Shown one piece after another: positions 1-10,231 of a stretch of DNA of 64,000 bases. Origin of the DNA: Rhizobium sp. WSM4643 (lineage in GTDB: Bacteria; Pseudomonadota; Alphaproteobacteria; Rhizobiales; Rhizobiaceae). The stretch covers positions 434,001 to 498,000 of the forward strand of contig NZ_CP104041.1 of the NCBI RefSeq assembly GCF_025152745.1, written 5' to 3'. Both the position numbers and the translations under genes were made by a program. Numbering within the stretch: position 1 is the stretch's first letter; the number at the start of each line of letters is the position of its first letter. The notes below the pieces were generated by a model that was not told the DNA's origin, searched no databases, and saw only the letters and a program-made list of their open reading frames with translations.

Positions 1-924
1 CATGTAGGCGTGCTCGGCGACCCATTTGAGCTCGGCAATACCGCCAATATCGGCTGGATCGGGGCCGATGACGCGTACCGCCTGCGTCTCGATCAGTTCC
101 TTGAAATTGTGCCGCAGGTAGATCTGCTCACCAGTGTGGATCGGCGTCGAGGTGGAGGTTGTCAGTTCCCGATAGGCTTGCGGATTGACCCACGGCACGT
201 AGTCGCCAGTCAGCATGTCCTCGAGCCACATCAAATTGTACTTCTCGACCGCGCGAGCGAACCTGATCGCATCGGGCAGCATCCAGCCCGGCCCGCAGTC
301 GAGCGCCAGGCTGACTTTGTCACCCAGCACTTCCTTCATCGCGATCACGCAGTCGAGCATGTGATTGAAACCCCGCTCGCTGATCACGCCCTGATCCATG
401 GCACCGTGATAGCCTGCCTTCTTCTGCGTCACGCCGTAGTGGAAGTCCTCGATGGTGTCTTTCATGTTGGAGTGGAACGAGATTCCTTGCTTGACCATGA
501 AGAAGTTCTGCGGCTGCTCCATCATCCATTTGACGTCGGCGGCGTAATCCTCCGGCCGGTCGCCCGTGCGTTTCTGGCGGATCGAGCCGTTGTAGACGCG
601 CACCTTGTCACGCACCTTGCCGCCGAGCAGTTTATAGGCGGGCACGCCCGCGGCCTTGCCGGCAATATCCCACAGCGCATGCTCAATAGCGCTCACCGCC
701 GCGCCGTACGGCTTGAAAGAGCCGCGTTGGCGGATCTTCAGCATCACTCTCTCGACGTCGGTCGGGTCCTCGCCGATCAGCGCCTCGCGGAAATGCAGCA
801 CAAAGGGCTTGAGGTAGGTCTTGGTGAATTCGACTTCGCCTAAGCCATAGAGGCCCTCGTCCGTCACGATGCGGACAATCGGGTGTTTGCCGATAACGGC
901 ACAGCGGAGGTCGGTGATCTTCAT
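1..924 (-). CDS. Enolase-superfamily sugar-acid dehydratase (partial)
   Basis: Mandelate racemase/muconate lactonizing enzyme family protein; the C-terminal end lies beyond the left edge. The start ATG at 924-922 opens a protein beginning MKITDLRCAVIGKHP. The N-terminal capping domain covers about residues 1-120 and contains the family signature ALWDIAGKAAGVPAYKLLGG. In the barrel domain a lysine in FFMVKQG, an aspartate in LALDCGP, a glutamate in WLEDML and a glutamate in HTGEQIY are good candidates for the catalytic and metal-binding residues. Such enzymes usually dehydrate a sugar acid to a 2-keto-3-deoxy acid. It is the last of three tandem paralogs read leftward and starts 17 bases after the previous gene. 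The substrate cannot be told from sequence. Confidence 0.85.
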   Translation of the reverse strand, partial: MKITDLRCAVIGKHPIVRIVTDEGLYGLGEVEFTKTYLKPFVLHFREALIGEDPTDVERVMLKIRQRGSFKPYGAAVSAIEHALWDIAGKAAGVPAYKLLGGKVRDKVRVYNGSIRQKRTGDRPEDYAADVKWMMEQPQNFFMVKQGISFHSNMKDTIEDFHYGVTQKKAGYHGAMDQGVISERGFNHMLDCVIAMKEVLGDKVSLALDCGPGWMLPDAIRFARAVEKYNLMWLEDMLTGDYVPWVNPQAYRELTTSTSTPIHTGEQIYLRHNFKELIETQAVRVIGPDPADIGGIAELKWVAEHAYM

Positions 925-940
925 CTTCGGTTCTTTTGCC

Positions 941-2302
941 TCAGCTCCAGGTGCGATCCCAGGAATACTCATCGTCCCAGCGATCCGTAGGCTGCCAAAT
1001 GCCGGTGACGCCCGGCTGCAGGTGCTGCGAGATCACCTCGTCGATGACATCGTCAATCCCCAGGCCGGGCTTGTTCGGAACGGTGATAAAGCCGTCCTTC
1101 ACGAGTGGCTTGGGAAGGCCGGTGACGATATCGTCCCACCAGTCGACATCGACAGAGTGGTATTCGAGCGCCATGAAGTTTTCAGTCGCGGTCGCGACAT
1201 GGGCCGCGGCCATGGCGGCGATTGGACTCTCTGCCATGTGGATGGCCATGGCGACGCCATGGTCCTGCGCCATATCGCCGATCTTTTTGGTCTCGAGAAT
1301 GCCGCCGCTGGTGAGCAGGTCCGGGTGGATAATGGAGAGGCCGCCGCTCTTGAGCAGAGGCCCGAAGCCCTCCTTGAGATATATGTCCTCGCCGGTGCAG
1401 ATCGGCACCGTCGTGGCGTCCTGCAGTTGTCGGTATTGCTCAGTGTACTGCCATGGGATCACATCCTCGAGCCAGGCCGGCACGTATTTTTCAATTCGCC
1501 TGGCAAGGCGAATGCCGTTCTGCACTGAGATGTGGCCGATGTGATCGATGGCGAGCGGAATATCCATGCCGATGACTTCACGAACCTCGGCGATGTATTG
1601 TTCAAGGAAGTCGAGACCCTTGTCGGAAAAGTGGAGGCCGGTAAACGGGTGCGGGACGTTATGCAGATCGTACGCAGCGTTGCGGGCACGCCGCTCTTCA
1701 ATAGTCTTCAGCGGCCCGCGACTGGGACCGTTTCGGTATCCTTCTAGTGAGCCGGCAGGAAACACGACCGCACCGGGCACATCAGCGATCTGCATCAGCC
1801 CCAGATCCATCTTGAGGAAGGTGAATCCGAGCTCCATGCGCTGCTTGAGGCGCCTGCCGGTCTCGGTACCGCTCGGCACGGTGGCATCAGTATCGCAGTA
1901 GACGCGCACTTTCTCCCGAAACCGGCCGCCGAGCATCTGGTAGATCGGGACGCCATAGGCCTTGCCGGCAAGATCCCACAACGCGATTTCAACCGCCGAT
2001 ACGCCGCCGCCTTGCCGACCGTGCCCGCCGAACTGCTTGATCCGGCGAAACAGGCGGTCGATGTCGCAAGGATTCTCGCCAAGCAACCGGCTCTTCAGCA
2101 TCAGCGCGTAGGTGGCGCTGGCGCCGTCGCGCACCTCACCAAGCCCGACGATGCCCTGGTTGGTGTAAATCTTGAGCAGCACCGAGGTGAACGGCGCGCC
2201 GATGATTTCGGCGACCCGCATGTCCGTGATGCGAAGGTCGGACGGCCTGGAATGCGTGTTCACTCGATTGAGCGCCTCGTCGGCTCCATCTGCCTCTAGC
2301 AT
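941..2302 (-). CDS. Enolase-superfamily sugar-acid dehydratase
   Basis: About 453 residues. The start at 2302 is preceded by a good GAGGA ribosome site 7 bases upstream; an in-frame extension to 2344 lacks one. It has the N-terminal capping domain ([21 protein letters not shown]) and a barrel with LKMDLG, an aspartate in PLAIDHIG, a glutamate in WLEDVIPW and [11 protein letters not shown], the usual run of metal and catalytic positions. It carries an insertion of about 50 residues after LKMDLG, so it is longer than the roughly 390 residues of simple galactonate-type members. Middle gene of the leftward operon under the GntR regulator. Dehydratase activity is inferred from the family; the substrate is unknown. 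Confidence 0.87.
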   Translation of the reverse strand: MLEADGADEALNRVNTHSRPSDLRITDMRVAEIIGAPFTSVLLKIYTNQGIVGLGEVRDGASATYALMLKSRLLGENPCDIDRLFRRIKQFGGHGRQGGGVSAVEIALWDLAGKAYGVPIYQMLGGRFREKVRVYCDTDATVPSGTETGRRLKQRMELGFTFLKMDLGLMQIADVPGAVVFPAGSLEGYRNGPSRGPLKTIEERRARNAAYDLHNVPHPFTGLHFSDKGLDFLEQYIAEVREVIGMDIPLAIDHIGHISVQNGIRLARRIEKYVPAWLEDVIPWQYTEQYRQLQDATTVPICTGEDIYLKEGFGPLLKSGGLSIIHPDLLTSGGILETKKIGDMAQDHGVAMAIHMAESPIAAMAAAHVATATENFMALEYHSVDVDWWDDIVTGLPKPLVKDGFITVPNKPGLGIDDVIDEVISQHLQPGVTGIWQPTDRWDDEYSWDRTWS

Positions 2303-2368
2303 GATTTGATCCTCATCTGATCGGCTGGGTTCGCCGCCGCGCACGCTGGGGGCGGCGTAGATTGTTGG

Positions 2369-3535
2369 CTAGGCCAGTTCAATCTCGTGATTTTGAAGGT
2401 AGTCGCGGTTCATTTCGACGCCGAGACCGGGCTTGGGCGAAAGCTTGAGGCTGCCGTTCGAAACATCGAGTGGTCTGTCGATGAGGTGATCGTATTTGCC
2501 CAGGTTCCACTCCGACGTTTCCAGTTTGTAGAAGTTGGGAACGGTCATCATCACCTGCGCTCCCGCAACCACGTTGATCGGTCCAGCGGCGTCATGTGGC
2601 GAGACGGGAATGTAGTAGGCTTCGCATAGGGCAGAAATCTTCTTGAGTTCGGTAATGCCACCGGTCCAGGTGACATCAGGCATAATGTAGTCAGCGAGTC
2701 TGTTTTCGAGCACCGGCACGAAATCCCACTTCGTGTGGCCGCGCTCGCCCCACGAGATAGCGACGCTGACCTTTTCGCGCACCTGCCTGAGAGCGTTGAG
2801 GCTCTCCGGTGGACAAGGTTCCTCGAACCAGTCGATCTGACCGGCTTCCTCGAGGCTCCGACAAAGGCGAATGGCGGTGGGAACGTCGAAGCGGCCGTGC
2901 GCATCGATGAGGATGTCGACATCAGAGCCCGCCGTTTCGCGGATCAGAGCCGTAAGTTCGGCGGCTTCGCGCTCGTCCTTGCGGGTCATGCTGCCATCGA
3001 GGTAGCCGTCCCGCTGTTCGCGAGGCAGTCCATCGGCGGTGCGGCCTTGGTAGGGGAACGGATCGAACTTGAGCGCCGTGTGGCCGGACTCGACGATGTC
3101 TCGAATTTCCCGGACCACAGCCTCCTTGCTGGTAAATTTGGCCTGGTTGGGATGGGTGTAGAGCGCAATTTCATCGCGGACCGGTCCGCCCAACAGCTCG
3201 TAAATTGGCTTGCCCAAGACTTTGCCTCGGATGTCCCAAAGGGCTATGTCAATGGCGCTTACACATTCGACTGCGGCGCCGCGACTGCCCATGTAGGTGA
3301 AGCTGCGGAATATCTTGTGCCACAGATATTCGATACGCGCCGGGTCCTCGCCTGTCACCGCAGCGCCGATCTGTCGCAGGATCGTGCAGAGCGCGCGATT
3401 GGCGAGCCTTGTCGTGGTGGTGATCTCTCCCCACCCGCTCACCCCCTCATCGGTCGTCACTTCGACGAACAGAAACTCTCCCCAATAAGAAGCATCGGAC
3501 TTGATCAGCCACGGCCGAACGCTGGTGATTTTCAT
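2369..3535 (-). CDS. Galactonate dehydratase-like enolase-superfamily enzyme
   Basis: 388 residues, the typical length for D-galactonate/gluconate dehydratase-type members. It shows the cap signature ALWDIRGKVLGKPIYELLGG, a barrel lysine motif ALKFDPFPYQG, an aspartate in ILIDAHGRF, a glutamate pair in WFEEPCPPE, a glutamate in ISWGERGH and a histidine in PVSPHDAAGP that matches the general acid/base of the galactonate group. It should abstract a proton next to a carboxylate and eliminate water from an aldonic acid. First enzyme gene after the GntR regulator, 53 bases downstream of it. The exact sugar acid is not predictable. Confidence 0.88.
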   Translation of the reverse strand: MKITSVRPWLIKSDASYWGEFLFVEVTTDEGVSGWGEITTTTRLANRALCTILRQIGAAVTGEDPARIEYLWHKIFRSFTYMGSRGAAVECVSAIDIALWDIRGKVLGKPIYELLGGPVRDEIALYTHPNQAKFTSKEAVVREIRDIVESGHTALKFDPFPYQGRTADGLPREQRDGYLDGSMTRKDEREAAELTALIRETAGSDVDILIDAHGRFDVPTAIRLCRSLEEAGQIDWFEEPCPPESLNALRQVREKVSVAISWGERGHTKWDFVPVLENRLADYIMPDVTWTGGITELKKISALCEAYYIPVSPHDAAGPINVVAGAQVMMTVPNFYKLETSEWNLGKYDHLIDRPLDVSNGSLKLSPKPGLGVEMNRDYLQNHEIELA

Positions 3536-3588
3536 CTCAACTGCCTTTACTGAAATGGTCGGGATAACGATATTCCAGGCTATCTATT

Positions 3589-4311
3589 CTATCCTGCCCG
3601 AGCGGCATTACGCGCACGCATGTGTTCGAGAATGTGCCGGCCGGAGCCCTCGACATGGCGTGCAATGAGTTCGGCTGCCTCGTTGGCATTTCCCGCTTTT
3701 ACATGCGCGATGAGCTCGCGATGCTCGTTAAGGATCGCGGCACGCCGGGCGAGCGTGAAGTTGAAACGCCGGCTCACGGCTCGAAGCACTTCGCGATGCT
3801 TCCACCAAAGCTCGGCGGCATGGCGGTTGTAGTGCTTTTGGTACATTACGGTGTGAAAGGCGGTGTCCAGCTCGCTGTGCCTGAACGTGTCGTCGAAGTT
3901 ATTGTCTTCGATCAGGCCTTGGATGCGTTCGAGTTCGGCAATGTCCTCGACGGTGGCCATATTCACGAACCATCGCGTCAGTGCCGGCTCGATCAAGACT
4001 CCGATCTCATAGATGTCCCGAACAAAATCCTGATCTATAGGCCGGACGCGCGCTCCGCGGTTGGGAACGAGGGTGACAAAGCCTTCTCCGCGCAAAAGTT
4101 GCAGAGCCTCGCGCACGGGATTGGTTGAGGTGCCGTGGCGGCGGGCGAGATCGGTGACCACAAGCCGCTCGTTGGCAGCGAGCCGCCCTTCGATAATGTC
4201 ATCCCTGATCAGTTGATAAAGCGAGGCGCCCTCGCTGGAGGCCTCGATTGCGTCGATCCCTTCGGGTGGCTTTGCTTTAAAATCGCTTGTTCCGGCCAAG
4301 ACGGTCCCCAA
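3589..4311 (-). CDS. FadR-type GntR transcriptional regulator
   Basis: About 240 residues. An N-terminal winged helix (about residues 28-95; LYQLIRDDIIEGRL, then a recognition region TSTNPVREALQLLRGEGFV) is followed by an all-helical FCD ligand domain with the FadR-subfamily histidines (HSELDTAFHTVMY and HRELIAHVKAG). FCD regulators commonly bind sugar acids or other carboxylates, which fits the enolase-rich operons on both sides. The longest frame starts with TTG at 4311 and has no convincing ribosome site, so the start is uncertain. It probably represses both its own leftward operon and the divergent ABC transporter operon. Confidence 0.88.
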   Translation of the reverse strand: MGTVLAGTSDFKAKPPEGIDAIEASSEGASLYQLIRDDIIEGRLAANERLVVTDLARRHGTSTNPVREALQLLRGEGFVTLVPNRGARVRPIDQDFVRDIYEIGVLIEPALTRWFVNMATVEDIAELERIQGLIEDNNFDDTFRHSELDTAFHTVMYQKHYNRHAAELWWKHREVLRAVSRRFNFTLARRAAILNEHRELIAHVKAGNANEAAELIARHVEGSGRHILEHMRARNAARAG

Positions 4312-4353
4312 TCAATACACATACTGCTCGGATATCACGCAAGGCTTCTGTAA

Positions 4354-4428
4354 ACAATGTACGATTTCTTTGATTGACAGACAATCTTCAATCTGAAAAC
4401 GTATGATTAGGTCTAAGGGATACATTGT
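4354..4428. promoter_or_regulatory. Divergent control region with 8-base inverted repeat
   Basis: The space between the GntR gene and the ABC operon contains ACAATGTA at 4354-4361 and its exact complement TACATTGT at 4421-4428, plus GATTG-N5-CAATC at 4372-4386. These are candidate binding sites for the adjacent GntR regulator. The arms are short and the 59-base spacing is long, so this is suggestive only. Confidence 0.3.
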
Positions 4429-4506
4429 GTGGAAAGTCCCGCGACCGGGGAGCAAAGACCGCTCGCCTCGACGCAGAGCGGCATGGGAGAACCTGGAGGA
4501 TACCTT

Positions 4507-5985
4507 ATGACGAGGATTTCACTCGGCGGTGCCGTCCTGCGCGGCGCTGTCTCCACTGCTTTGATGGTATCGTTGATGTCCGCATCGGCGCTGGGTGCGC
4601 CGGTCGACTTGAGCAAGTGGTCGCCGCAATATGTGCGCTCCATTGCCGGCACAGAGGATTTTGACACGGCGGCCGATTGCGCCAAGGTCACGCCCCTCGA
4701 CTACAAGGGGCGACTGACGTTCTGGTATCAGGGCGTGTTCGAGGGCGACCCCGACCTCCTGCGTCAGTATTACAAGGAGTTCTTCGAGACCTTCCGCAAG
4801 ACCTATCCAAACATCCAGCTTGAGGAACAAGCCCTCACCTATAACGATCTGCTGGACAAGTTCCGGACGGCGCTCCTCGGCAATGCGGCGCCCATGGCGG
4901 TCCGCCTGCAAATCCTGGGCGGCACGGAGTTCGCCTCGAAGGGCTATTTGCAGCCGCTCAAACCCGAGGATGTAGGGTATTCGACCGAGGATTTCTGGCC
5001 CGGCGCAATGAAGGCTGTAACCTGGGACGGCGTGACCTACGGCATTCCCACCAACAACGAGACGATGGCGTTCATCTGGAACGCCGACGTCTTCAAACGT
5101 GCAGGCCTCGATCCGGACAAGGCTCCGGCAACCTGGGACGACGTCGTCAAGGATTCCCAGCAGATCCACGATAAGCTCGGCATTGCCGGCTACGGCCTCG
5201 TGGCTCGCAAGAATGCCGGCAATACGCCGTACCGCTTCATGCCGCAGCTGTGGGCCTATGGCGGCGGCGTCTTCGACGAAGCGACCGCCAACCCGACCTA
5301 TAAGCAGGTCGAGCTCAATAGCCCGCAAAGCAAGGCGGCATTGCAAGCCTCCTACGATATGTATGTTCGCGACAAGTCGGTTCCGGTTTCGGCGCTCACC
5401 AATCAGCAGGCCGACAACCAGCCCCTCTTCCTCGCTGGTCAGCTCGGCATGATGATCTCGCACCCGTCCGACTACAACGTCATGCTCGACCTGCAGAAGA
5501 AGGCGACGGGTACCGACAAGGATAAGGCGCAGACCGTCATCGACAACATGCGCTACGGTCTGATCCCGACGGGCCCCGACGGCAAGCGTGCCGTCGTGTT
5601 TGGCGGCTCCAACATTCACATCCTGAAGCCCGAATATGTTGAGGGCGGCAAGGTAGACGAGGCGGCCGCAAAGGCGATCATCTGCATGTGGACGAGCCCT
5701 GAATGGTCGCTGAAGATGGCCTATGCCGGCTCGAACCCGGGAAACCTTAACGGCTTCAAGACCAAATGGATGAAGGAACGTCTGGACAATATCAAGTTCC
5801 TTGATGTCACGACTTCGATGCTGCCATACGGTATCCCGTTCCCTGCGCTGCCACAGTCCCCCGAGATCATGAACATCATCATCCCGGACATGCTGCAGAA
5901 TGCCCTGACCGGAGCCATGACCGTCGACCAAGCAGCGGACGACGCAGCCAAGAAGGTGAAAGATCTGATGGACGGCGGACTCTAG
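4507..5985 (+). CDS. ABC sugar transporter, periplasmic binding protein
   Basis: About 492 residues from the ATG at 4507, chosen because GGAGGA lies just upstream and a cleavable signal peptide follows at once (hydrophobic stretch, then SASALGAPVD). The body is a family 1 extracellular solute-binding protein, with the TYGIPTNNETMAFIWNADVFKRAG segment typical of carbohydrate binders (shown here only to name the region). Captures the substrate in the periplasm for the two permeases that follow. Longer than a typical maltose-type binder (about 400 residues). It is followed by a strong hairpin before the first permease gene. The neighbours suggest a sugar acid or its oligomer as ligand. Confidence 0.9.
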   Translation: MTRISLGGAVLRGAVSTALMVSLMSASALGAPVDLSKWSPQYVRSIAGTEDFDTAADCAKVTPLDYKGRLTFWYQGVFEGDPDLLRQYYKEFFETFRKTYPNIQLEEQALTYNDLLDKFRTALLGNAAPMAVRLQILGGTEFASKGYLQPLKPEDVGYSTEDFWPGAMKAVTWDGVTYGIPTNNETMAFIWNADVFKRAGLDPDKAPATWDDVVKDSQQIHDKLGIAGYGLVARKNAGNTPYRFMPQLWAYGGGVFDEATANPTYKQVELNSPQSKAALQASYDMYVRDKSVPVSALTNQQADNQPLFLAGQLGMMISHPSDYNVMLDLQKKATGTDKDKAQTVIDNMRYGLIPTGPDGKRAVVFGGSNIHILKPEYVEGGKVDEAAAKAIICMWTSPEWSLKMAYAGSNPGNLNGFKTKWMKERLDNIKFLDVTTSMLPYGIPFPALPQSPEIMNIIIPDMLQNALTGAMTVDQAADDAAKKVKDLMDGGL

Positions 5986-6003
5986 TCCAAGCCTGACGAT
6001 CTG

Positions 6004-6030
6004 ACCGGCTGCGCCTCGATTGCAGCCGGT
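6004..6030 (+). terminator. Intercistronic hairpin after binding-protein gene
   Basis: ACCGGCTGC pairs perfectly with GCAGCCGGT around a 9-base loop, 18 bases after the stop codon of the binding-protein gene. Only a short T-rich stretch follows, so it more likely stabilises the upstream mRNA or partly attenuates transcription than fully terminates. Confidence 0.6.
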
Positions 6031-6058
6031 TTGTTCCCAAGAACAAGGGCAGGGCACA

Positions 6059-7018
6059 GTGACGATCTTGACTGGCAAGGCCGAGGCTCGCCGAAGACTG
6101 CAACCCGACGGGTCCAGTGTGCTGCGAAAGATTTGGGAGCATCGCGCTGACTACGCGTACGTGCTTCCTGCGATCGCCGTGATGCTCATCGTCATAGCCT
6201 ATCCGATCTATTATACGATCGAGCTGTCGTTCTTCAATACGCCGCCGGGCCTGCAGCTCCGGGACAAGACTTTCATCGGCCTCGGCAACTACACCGCCAT
6301 CCTCACAAGTCCGGTGTTCTGGACAGTCACCTCGAACACTCTTATCTGGACACTGGGATCCACTTTCATCTCATTTGTCCTGGGGTTTGCCAGCGCGCTG
6401 GCGCTCCATCGCGACTTTGTCGGCCGTGGCATCCTGCGCGCCGTCCTGATCATTCCCTGGGTCATCAGCGCGGTCGCCGCCTCCTATATCTGGAAGTGGA
6501 TCTACCATTCGGACTTTGGGATTATCGGCGCGGTGCTGGTCGGCCTCGGATTGGCCGACAGGCCGCCGAATTTCATCGACAGCGTCAGCACAGTGCTGCC
6601 TTCCCTGATCGTCGTCAATATCTGGCGGGAGTTTCCGTTTGCCATGATCATGATGATGGCTGGCCTGCAGACAGTCCCGGATCAGTTGCTGCGCGCGGCA
6701 AAAGTCGACGGAGCCAATGCATGGCAGCGGTTCTGGCACGTCACCTTCCCGCACTTGAGAAATGTCTCGACGGTGACGATCCTTCTGCTGGCAGTGGCCA
6801 ACTTCAATTCTTTCATCATCCCTTGGATCATGACCGGCGGCGGGCCGTCGAACGCATCGCATATCTGGATCACCCATATCTATGAGCTCGCCTTCGGCCG
6901 CCAGCGCTGGGGGGTGGCATCGGCCTATTCGGTGCTGCTGTTCCTGATCCTGATGTCGCTCGGCTACTTCTACGTCCGCGCGCTAAGCGGCAACGAGCGG
7001 AAGGATGGGAGCGCATGA
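6059..7018 (+). CDS. ABC sugar transporter permease (MalF type)
   Basis: About 319 residues with six predicted membrane spans and the permease EAA-type loop near VPDQLLRAAKVDGANAWQRF, where the ATPase docks. The GTG at 6059 is preferred, with AGGGCAGGG just upstream; an in-frame TTG at 6020 would place the start inside the hairpin. Inner-membrane half of the importer; its last four bases overlap the next permease gene (ATGA), which indicates translational coupling. Confidence 0.9.
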   Translation: MTILTGKAEARRRLQPDGSSVLRKIWEHRADYAYVLPAIAVMLIVIAYPIYYTIELSFFNTPPGLQLRDKTFIGLGNYTAILTSPVFWTVTSNTLIWTLGSTFISFVLGFASALALHRDFVGRGILRAVLIIPWVISAVAASYIWKWIYHSDFGIIGAVLVGLGLADRPPNFIDSVSTVLPSLIVVNIWREFPFAMIMMMAGLQTVPDQLLRAAKVDGANAWQRFWHVTFPHLRNVSTVTILLLAVANFNSFIIPWIMTGGGPSNASHIWITHIYELAFGRQRWGVASAYSVLLFLILMSLGYFYVRALSGNERKDGSA

Positions 7019-7905
7019 GCACGATTGCCGAGACTGTTCCTCGAGGCAAGGCCGGTCGCCGTATGCGCATCGACGGATGGCGGTGGGGCGGACGCATCTT
7101 CCTGGTGTTCATGCTGCTTTACACCGCGTTGCCGATGATCTGGATGCTGATCACCTCGATCAAGTCCGGCTTCGCGGCCATGCAATTCCCGCCGCAATGG
7201 TGGCCTGACCAACCCACCCTCGCCAGCTACCAGAAGCTGCTCGATCCGCAAAACAGCGTCGGCCAGGACTTCCTCCGCTTCTTCTGGAACAGCCTTTTCG
7301 TCTCCACCGCCACGACCATCCTTTCGGTCATCGTGGCAGTTCCTGCGGCCTACGCGTTTTCGCGCTTCACCTTCCCGGGCCGAAACTTTCTGTTCTTCGC
7401 CGTCTTGCTTCGCAACATGTTCCCGGCCGTAATCTTTCTCGTGCCACTCTTCATCCTGATGCGCGCGATCGGGCTGGTGAACACGCATGCGTCGCTCATC
7501 CTCACCTACCTCACATTCGGCCTGCCGCTGGCAATCTGGCTCCTCAAGGGCTTCTATGACAACATCCCGGTGCAGCTCGAGCAGGCGGCGCGAATCGACG
7601 GGGCAACGCGGTTCCAGGCCTTTGTCCTGATCGTGATGCCGCTCTCAGCGCCAGGAATCATCGCTACGGCGATCTATGCCTTCATCGGCGCGTGGAACGA
7701 GTACATCTACGCCTACACCTTCCTCTCCAAGAACGAGCAGTTGACGCTGCCGGTCGGCATCCAGCGTTTCTTCTCGGAAAATACGACGGACTTTCCGGGC
7801 CTGATGGCGGCCAGCTTTATGATGAGCGTGCCTGTCGTGGTCCTGTTCCTCGTCCTGCAACGATACTTCGTCCGCGCCCTTACGGAAGGCGCAGTCAAGC
7901 ACTAG
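7015..7905 (+). CDS. ABC sugar transporter permease (MalG type)
   Basis: 296 residues, six membrane spans, with the conserved loop [21 protein letters not shown] characteristic of carbohydrate importer permeases. Pairs with the permease encoded immediately upstream. Start ATG overlaps the preceding stop codon; the stop is followed after 11 bases by the ATPase gene. Confidence 0.92.
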   Translation: MSTIAETVPRGKAGRRMRIDGWRWGGRIFLVFMLLYTALPMIWMLITSIKSGFAAMQFPPQWWPDQPTLASYQKLLDPQNSVGQDFLRFFWNSLFVSTATTILSVIVAVPAAYAFSRFTFPGRNFLFFAVLLRNMFPAVIFLVPLFILMRAIGLVNTHASLILTYLTFGLPLAIWLLKGFYDNIPVQLEQAARIDGATRFQAFVLIVMPLSAPGIIATAIYAFIGAWNEYIYAYTFLSKNEQLTLPVGIQRFFSENTTDFPGLMAASFMMSVPVVVLFLVLQRYFVRALTEGAVKH

Positions 7906-7916
7906 AGGAGTTGCCG

Positions 7917-9014
7917 GTGGCCCACGTGGTCCTCAAAGATCTGGTCAAGACCTATGGCAGCTTCAAAGCTGTCAACAATGTTTCGCTGACGGTCAATGAC
8001 GGCGAATTCGTTGCGCTCGTCGGCCCTTCAGGCTGCGGCAAGACGACCACGCTCAATCTTGTGGCGGGGCTGATCCCCATCACATCGGGCGACATCGTCA
8101 TCGGCGACCGGGTGGTCAACGACCTCGACCCCAAGGACCGGGACATCGCAATGGTGTTCCAGAACTACGCGCTCTATCCGCAGAAATCGGTCTACAAAAA
8201 CTTGGCGTTCCCGCTGCAGATGCGCAAACTGCCAAAGGACGAGATCGACAGGAAGGTCAAGGAAGCAGCGCGCGTGCTCGACATGACGCAGCTGCTCGAG
8301 CGCAAGCCGCGCGAACTTTCGGGCGGGCAACAGCAGCGCGTGGCGCTCGGCCGCGCCCTCGTTCGCGATCCGGCGGTTTTCCTGATGGATGAACCACTCT
8401 CCAATCTCGACGCGAAGCTGCGCGTGCAGATGCGCTCGGAAATCAAGCGTTTCCACCAGGACCTCAAGGCAACGATCATCTATGTGACGCACGACCAGCT
8501 CGAAGCCGTGACCATGGCCGACAGGATGGCGGTGATGAACGGCGGCTACCTGCAGCAATACGATTCACCGGCGCAGGTCTTTGCCCATCCGGTGAACATG
8601 TTCGTCGCCAGCTTCGTCGGCAGCCCGGCGATGAGCCTCGTTCCGCTGGAGGCAGCAACGGCAAGCGGCAATACGGTGTTGACCAGCGCGGAGGGCTGGC
8701 GCCTCGAACTCTCGCCACATAACGCCCAGAAGGTCGCGAGGGCAACCACCAGGAGAGTCGTGCTCGGCGCACGTCACTCGACGATCAAGCTGCACAAGAG
8801 TGCGGTGCCAGGAGCCCTTCCTGCCAAGGCCTACACGGTCGAGCCGACCGGAGACGTCACCTTCGTACAGGCGTTCCTGTCCGGCGCCATCGTCAACGTC
8901 AGCGTGCCGCCGACCATTGCCGTCGCGCCCGACGAGCCTATTTGGCTCGAGTTCGACCAGGAGCGGATGCATCTGTTCGACGGCGAAACAGAAATGGCTC
9001 TCAAGGCCAACTGA
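7917..9014 (+). CDS. ABC sugar transporter ATPase (MalK/UgpC type)
   Basis: About 365 residues from GTG 7917, with GAGGAG 6 bases upstream. Walker A GPSGCGKT at residues 36-43, the signature LSGGQQQR, Walker B VFLMDEP and the switch histidine in VTHDQLEA are all intact. The C-terminal part of about 120 residues is the OB-fold regulatory domain usual in MalK-like subunits. Energises the importer encoded by the three preceding genes. Confidence 0.93.
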   Translation: MAHVVLKDLVKTYGSFKAVNNVSLTVNDGEFVALVGPSGCGKTTTLNLVAGLIPITSGDIVIGDRVVNDLDPKDRDIAMVFQNYALYPQKSVYKNLAFPLQMRKLPKDEIDRKVKEAARVLDMTQLLERKPRELSGGQQQRVALGRALVRDPAVFLMDEPLSNLDAKLRVQMRSEIKRFHQDLKATIIYVTHDQLEAVTMADRMAVMNGGYLQQYDSPAQVFAHPVNMFVASFVGSPAMSLVPLEAATASGNTVLTSAEGWRLELSPHNAQKVARATTRRVVLGARHSTIKLHKSAVPGALPAKAYTVEPTGDVTFVQAFLSGAIVNVSVPPTIAVAPDEPIWLEFDQERMHLFDGETEMALKAN

Positions 9015-9047
9015 GACAGAGCCGATGCGTCTGGAACGAGGGTGTGG

Positions 9048-10211
9048 ATGACTACGAAGCTTAAAATCACCGCGATCAAGCCCTATCCGGTATGGGTGGG
9101 AACCCGCAACCAGATGCTGGTCAAGGTCGAGACCGACAACGGCATCTTCGGATGGGGAGAGAGCGGCTTGAGCGGTCGCGAGAAGGCCGTGGTCGGCGCG
9201 ATCGAGCACTATCGCGAATTTCTCATCGGCCGCGACCCGATGCAGATTGGTCGGATCTGGCAAGAAGTTTATCGAAGCCAGTACTTCGAAGGCGGGCGCG
9301 TTCTGCAGGCGGCGATTTCCGCCATCGACATCGCCCTTCACGACATCAAGGGAAAAGCGCTGGGGGTGCCGGTCTACGACCTGCTGGGCGGCAAGCAGCG
9401 CGACCGCATTCCTACCTTCGCCTCGACCGGTGACGAGGCGGAGGGCGATGTTGCGATCGAACGAGCCCGCGAACTACGTGCACAGGGATGGCAGGCGATC
9501 CGCTTCTTTCCCATCGGGCAAAACAGCAAGGATATCTTTGAGCCGCGCCAGTCGATCGGCGCGACCGCAGCCATGCTAAACAAGGCGCGCGAGGCGCTGG
9601 GCGACGACATCGTCATCGGCATCGACTATCATCATCGGCTGTCGGTGGCAGAGGCGGCGAGCTTCTGCAACAAGCTCGGCCGTGGCGTGCTTGATTTCAT
9701 CGAGGAGCCGATACGAGACGAGACACCCGAGGCCTACGAATCCTTGCGCACGATGACCGACATCCCGTTTGCCCTCGGCGAGGAATTTGCCAGCAAGTGG
9801 CAGTTCCTGCCCTACATCGAACGTGGCATCCATCAGTTCAACCGGCTCGATGTTTGCAATGTTGGCGGGCTCACCGAAGCGATGAAGGTCGCTGGTTGGA
9901 GCGAGGCGCACTATGTGGACCTGATGCCGCACAATCCCCTCGGCCCAGTCTGCACGGCCGCGACCATCCATCTCGCTGCCGCGGTGCCGAATTTCGCTTG
10001 GCTCGAGACCAGGGCGCCCGAAGCAAAGCTCGGCTTCGACAATTCCGACTTCTTCCCCGTGCAGCCACGGCTCGACGGCCCCGACTATCCGGTCAGCGAT
10101 CTGCCGGGGCTCGGCGTCGAGGTCAACGAAGAGGCGGTCAAGGCGGAGAGCTTTCGGTTCTGGGAAGCGCCTCACCTGAAGCGCCGCGACGGTTCTGTTA
10201 CGAACTGGTAG
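9048..10211 (+). CDS. Galactonate dehydratase-like enolase-superfamily enzyme
   Basis: About 387 residues; ATG 9048 is preferred over GTG 9042. Cap domain signature IALHDIKGKALGVPVYDLLGG; barrel aspartate in VIGIDYHHRL, glutamates in DFIEEPIRDE and ALGEEFASKW, and a histidine in LMPHNPLGP. The barrel lysine seen in the left-hand paralogs is replaced here (AIRFFPIG has arginine), so the first half of the active site differs and the substrate or stereochemistry may differ too. Fourth enolase-superfamily gene of the locus, co-transcribed with the importer and the RraA-like protein. Confidence 0.88.
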   Translation: MTTKLKITAIKPYPVWVGTRNQMLVKVETDNGIFGWGESGLSGREKAVVGAIEHYREFLIGRDPMQIGRIWQEVYRSQYFEGGRVLQAAISAIDIALHDIKGKALGVPVYDLLGGKQRDRIPTFASTGDEAEGDVAIERARELRAQGWQAIRFFPIGQNSKDIFEPRQSIGATAAMLNKAREALGDDIVIGIDYHHRLSVAEAASFCNKLGRGVLDFIEEPIRDETPEAYESLRTMTDIPFALGEEFASKWQFLPYIERGIHQFNRLDVCNVGGLTEAMKVAGWSEAHYVDLMPHNPLGPVCTAATIHLAAAVPNFAWLETRAPEAKLGFDNSDFFPVQPRLDGPDYPVSDLPGLGVEVNEEAVKAESFRFWEAPHLKRRDGSVTNW

Positions 10212-10231
10212 TTCATCCAACGGAGTCTAAA

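Noticed and set aside
6020..6058. TTG start for the first permease
   Set aside because: It lies inside the post-binding-protein hairpin; GTG 6059 has a better ribosome site.
4519..6078. 519-residue open frame antisense to the first binding-protein gene
   Set aside because: Same mirror effect; the plus-strand gene has signal peptide, ribosome site and clear family motifs.
9797..10231. N-terminal extension of the RraA-like protein by 145 residues
   Set aside because: It overlaps the dehydratase gene in another frame; ATG 10232 gives a normal-length family member.
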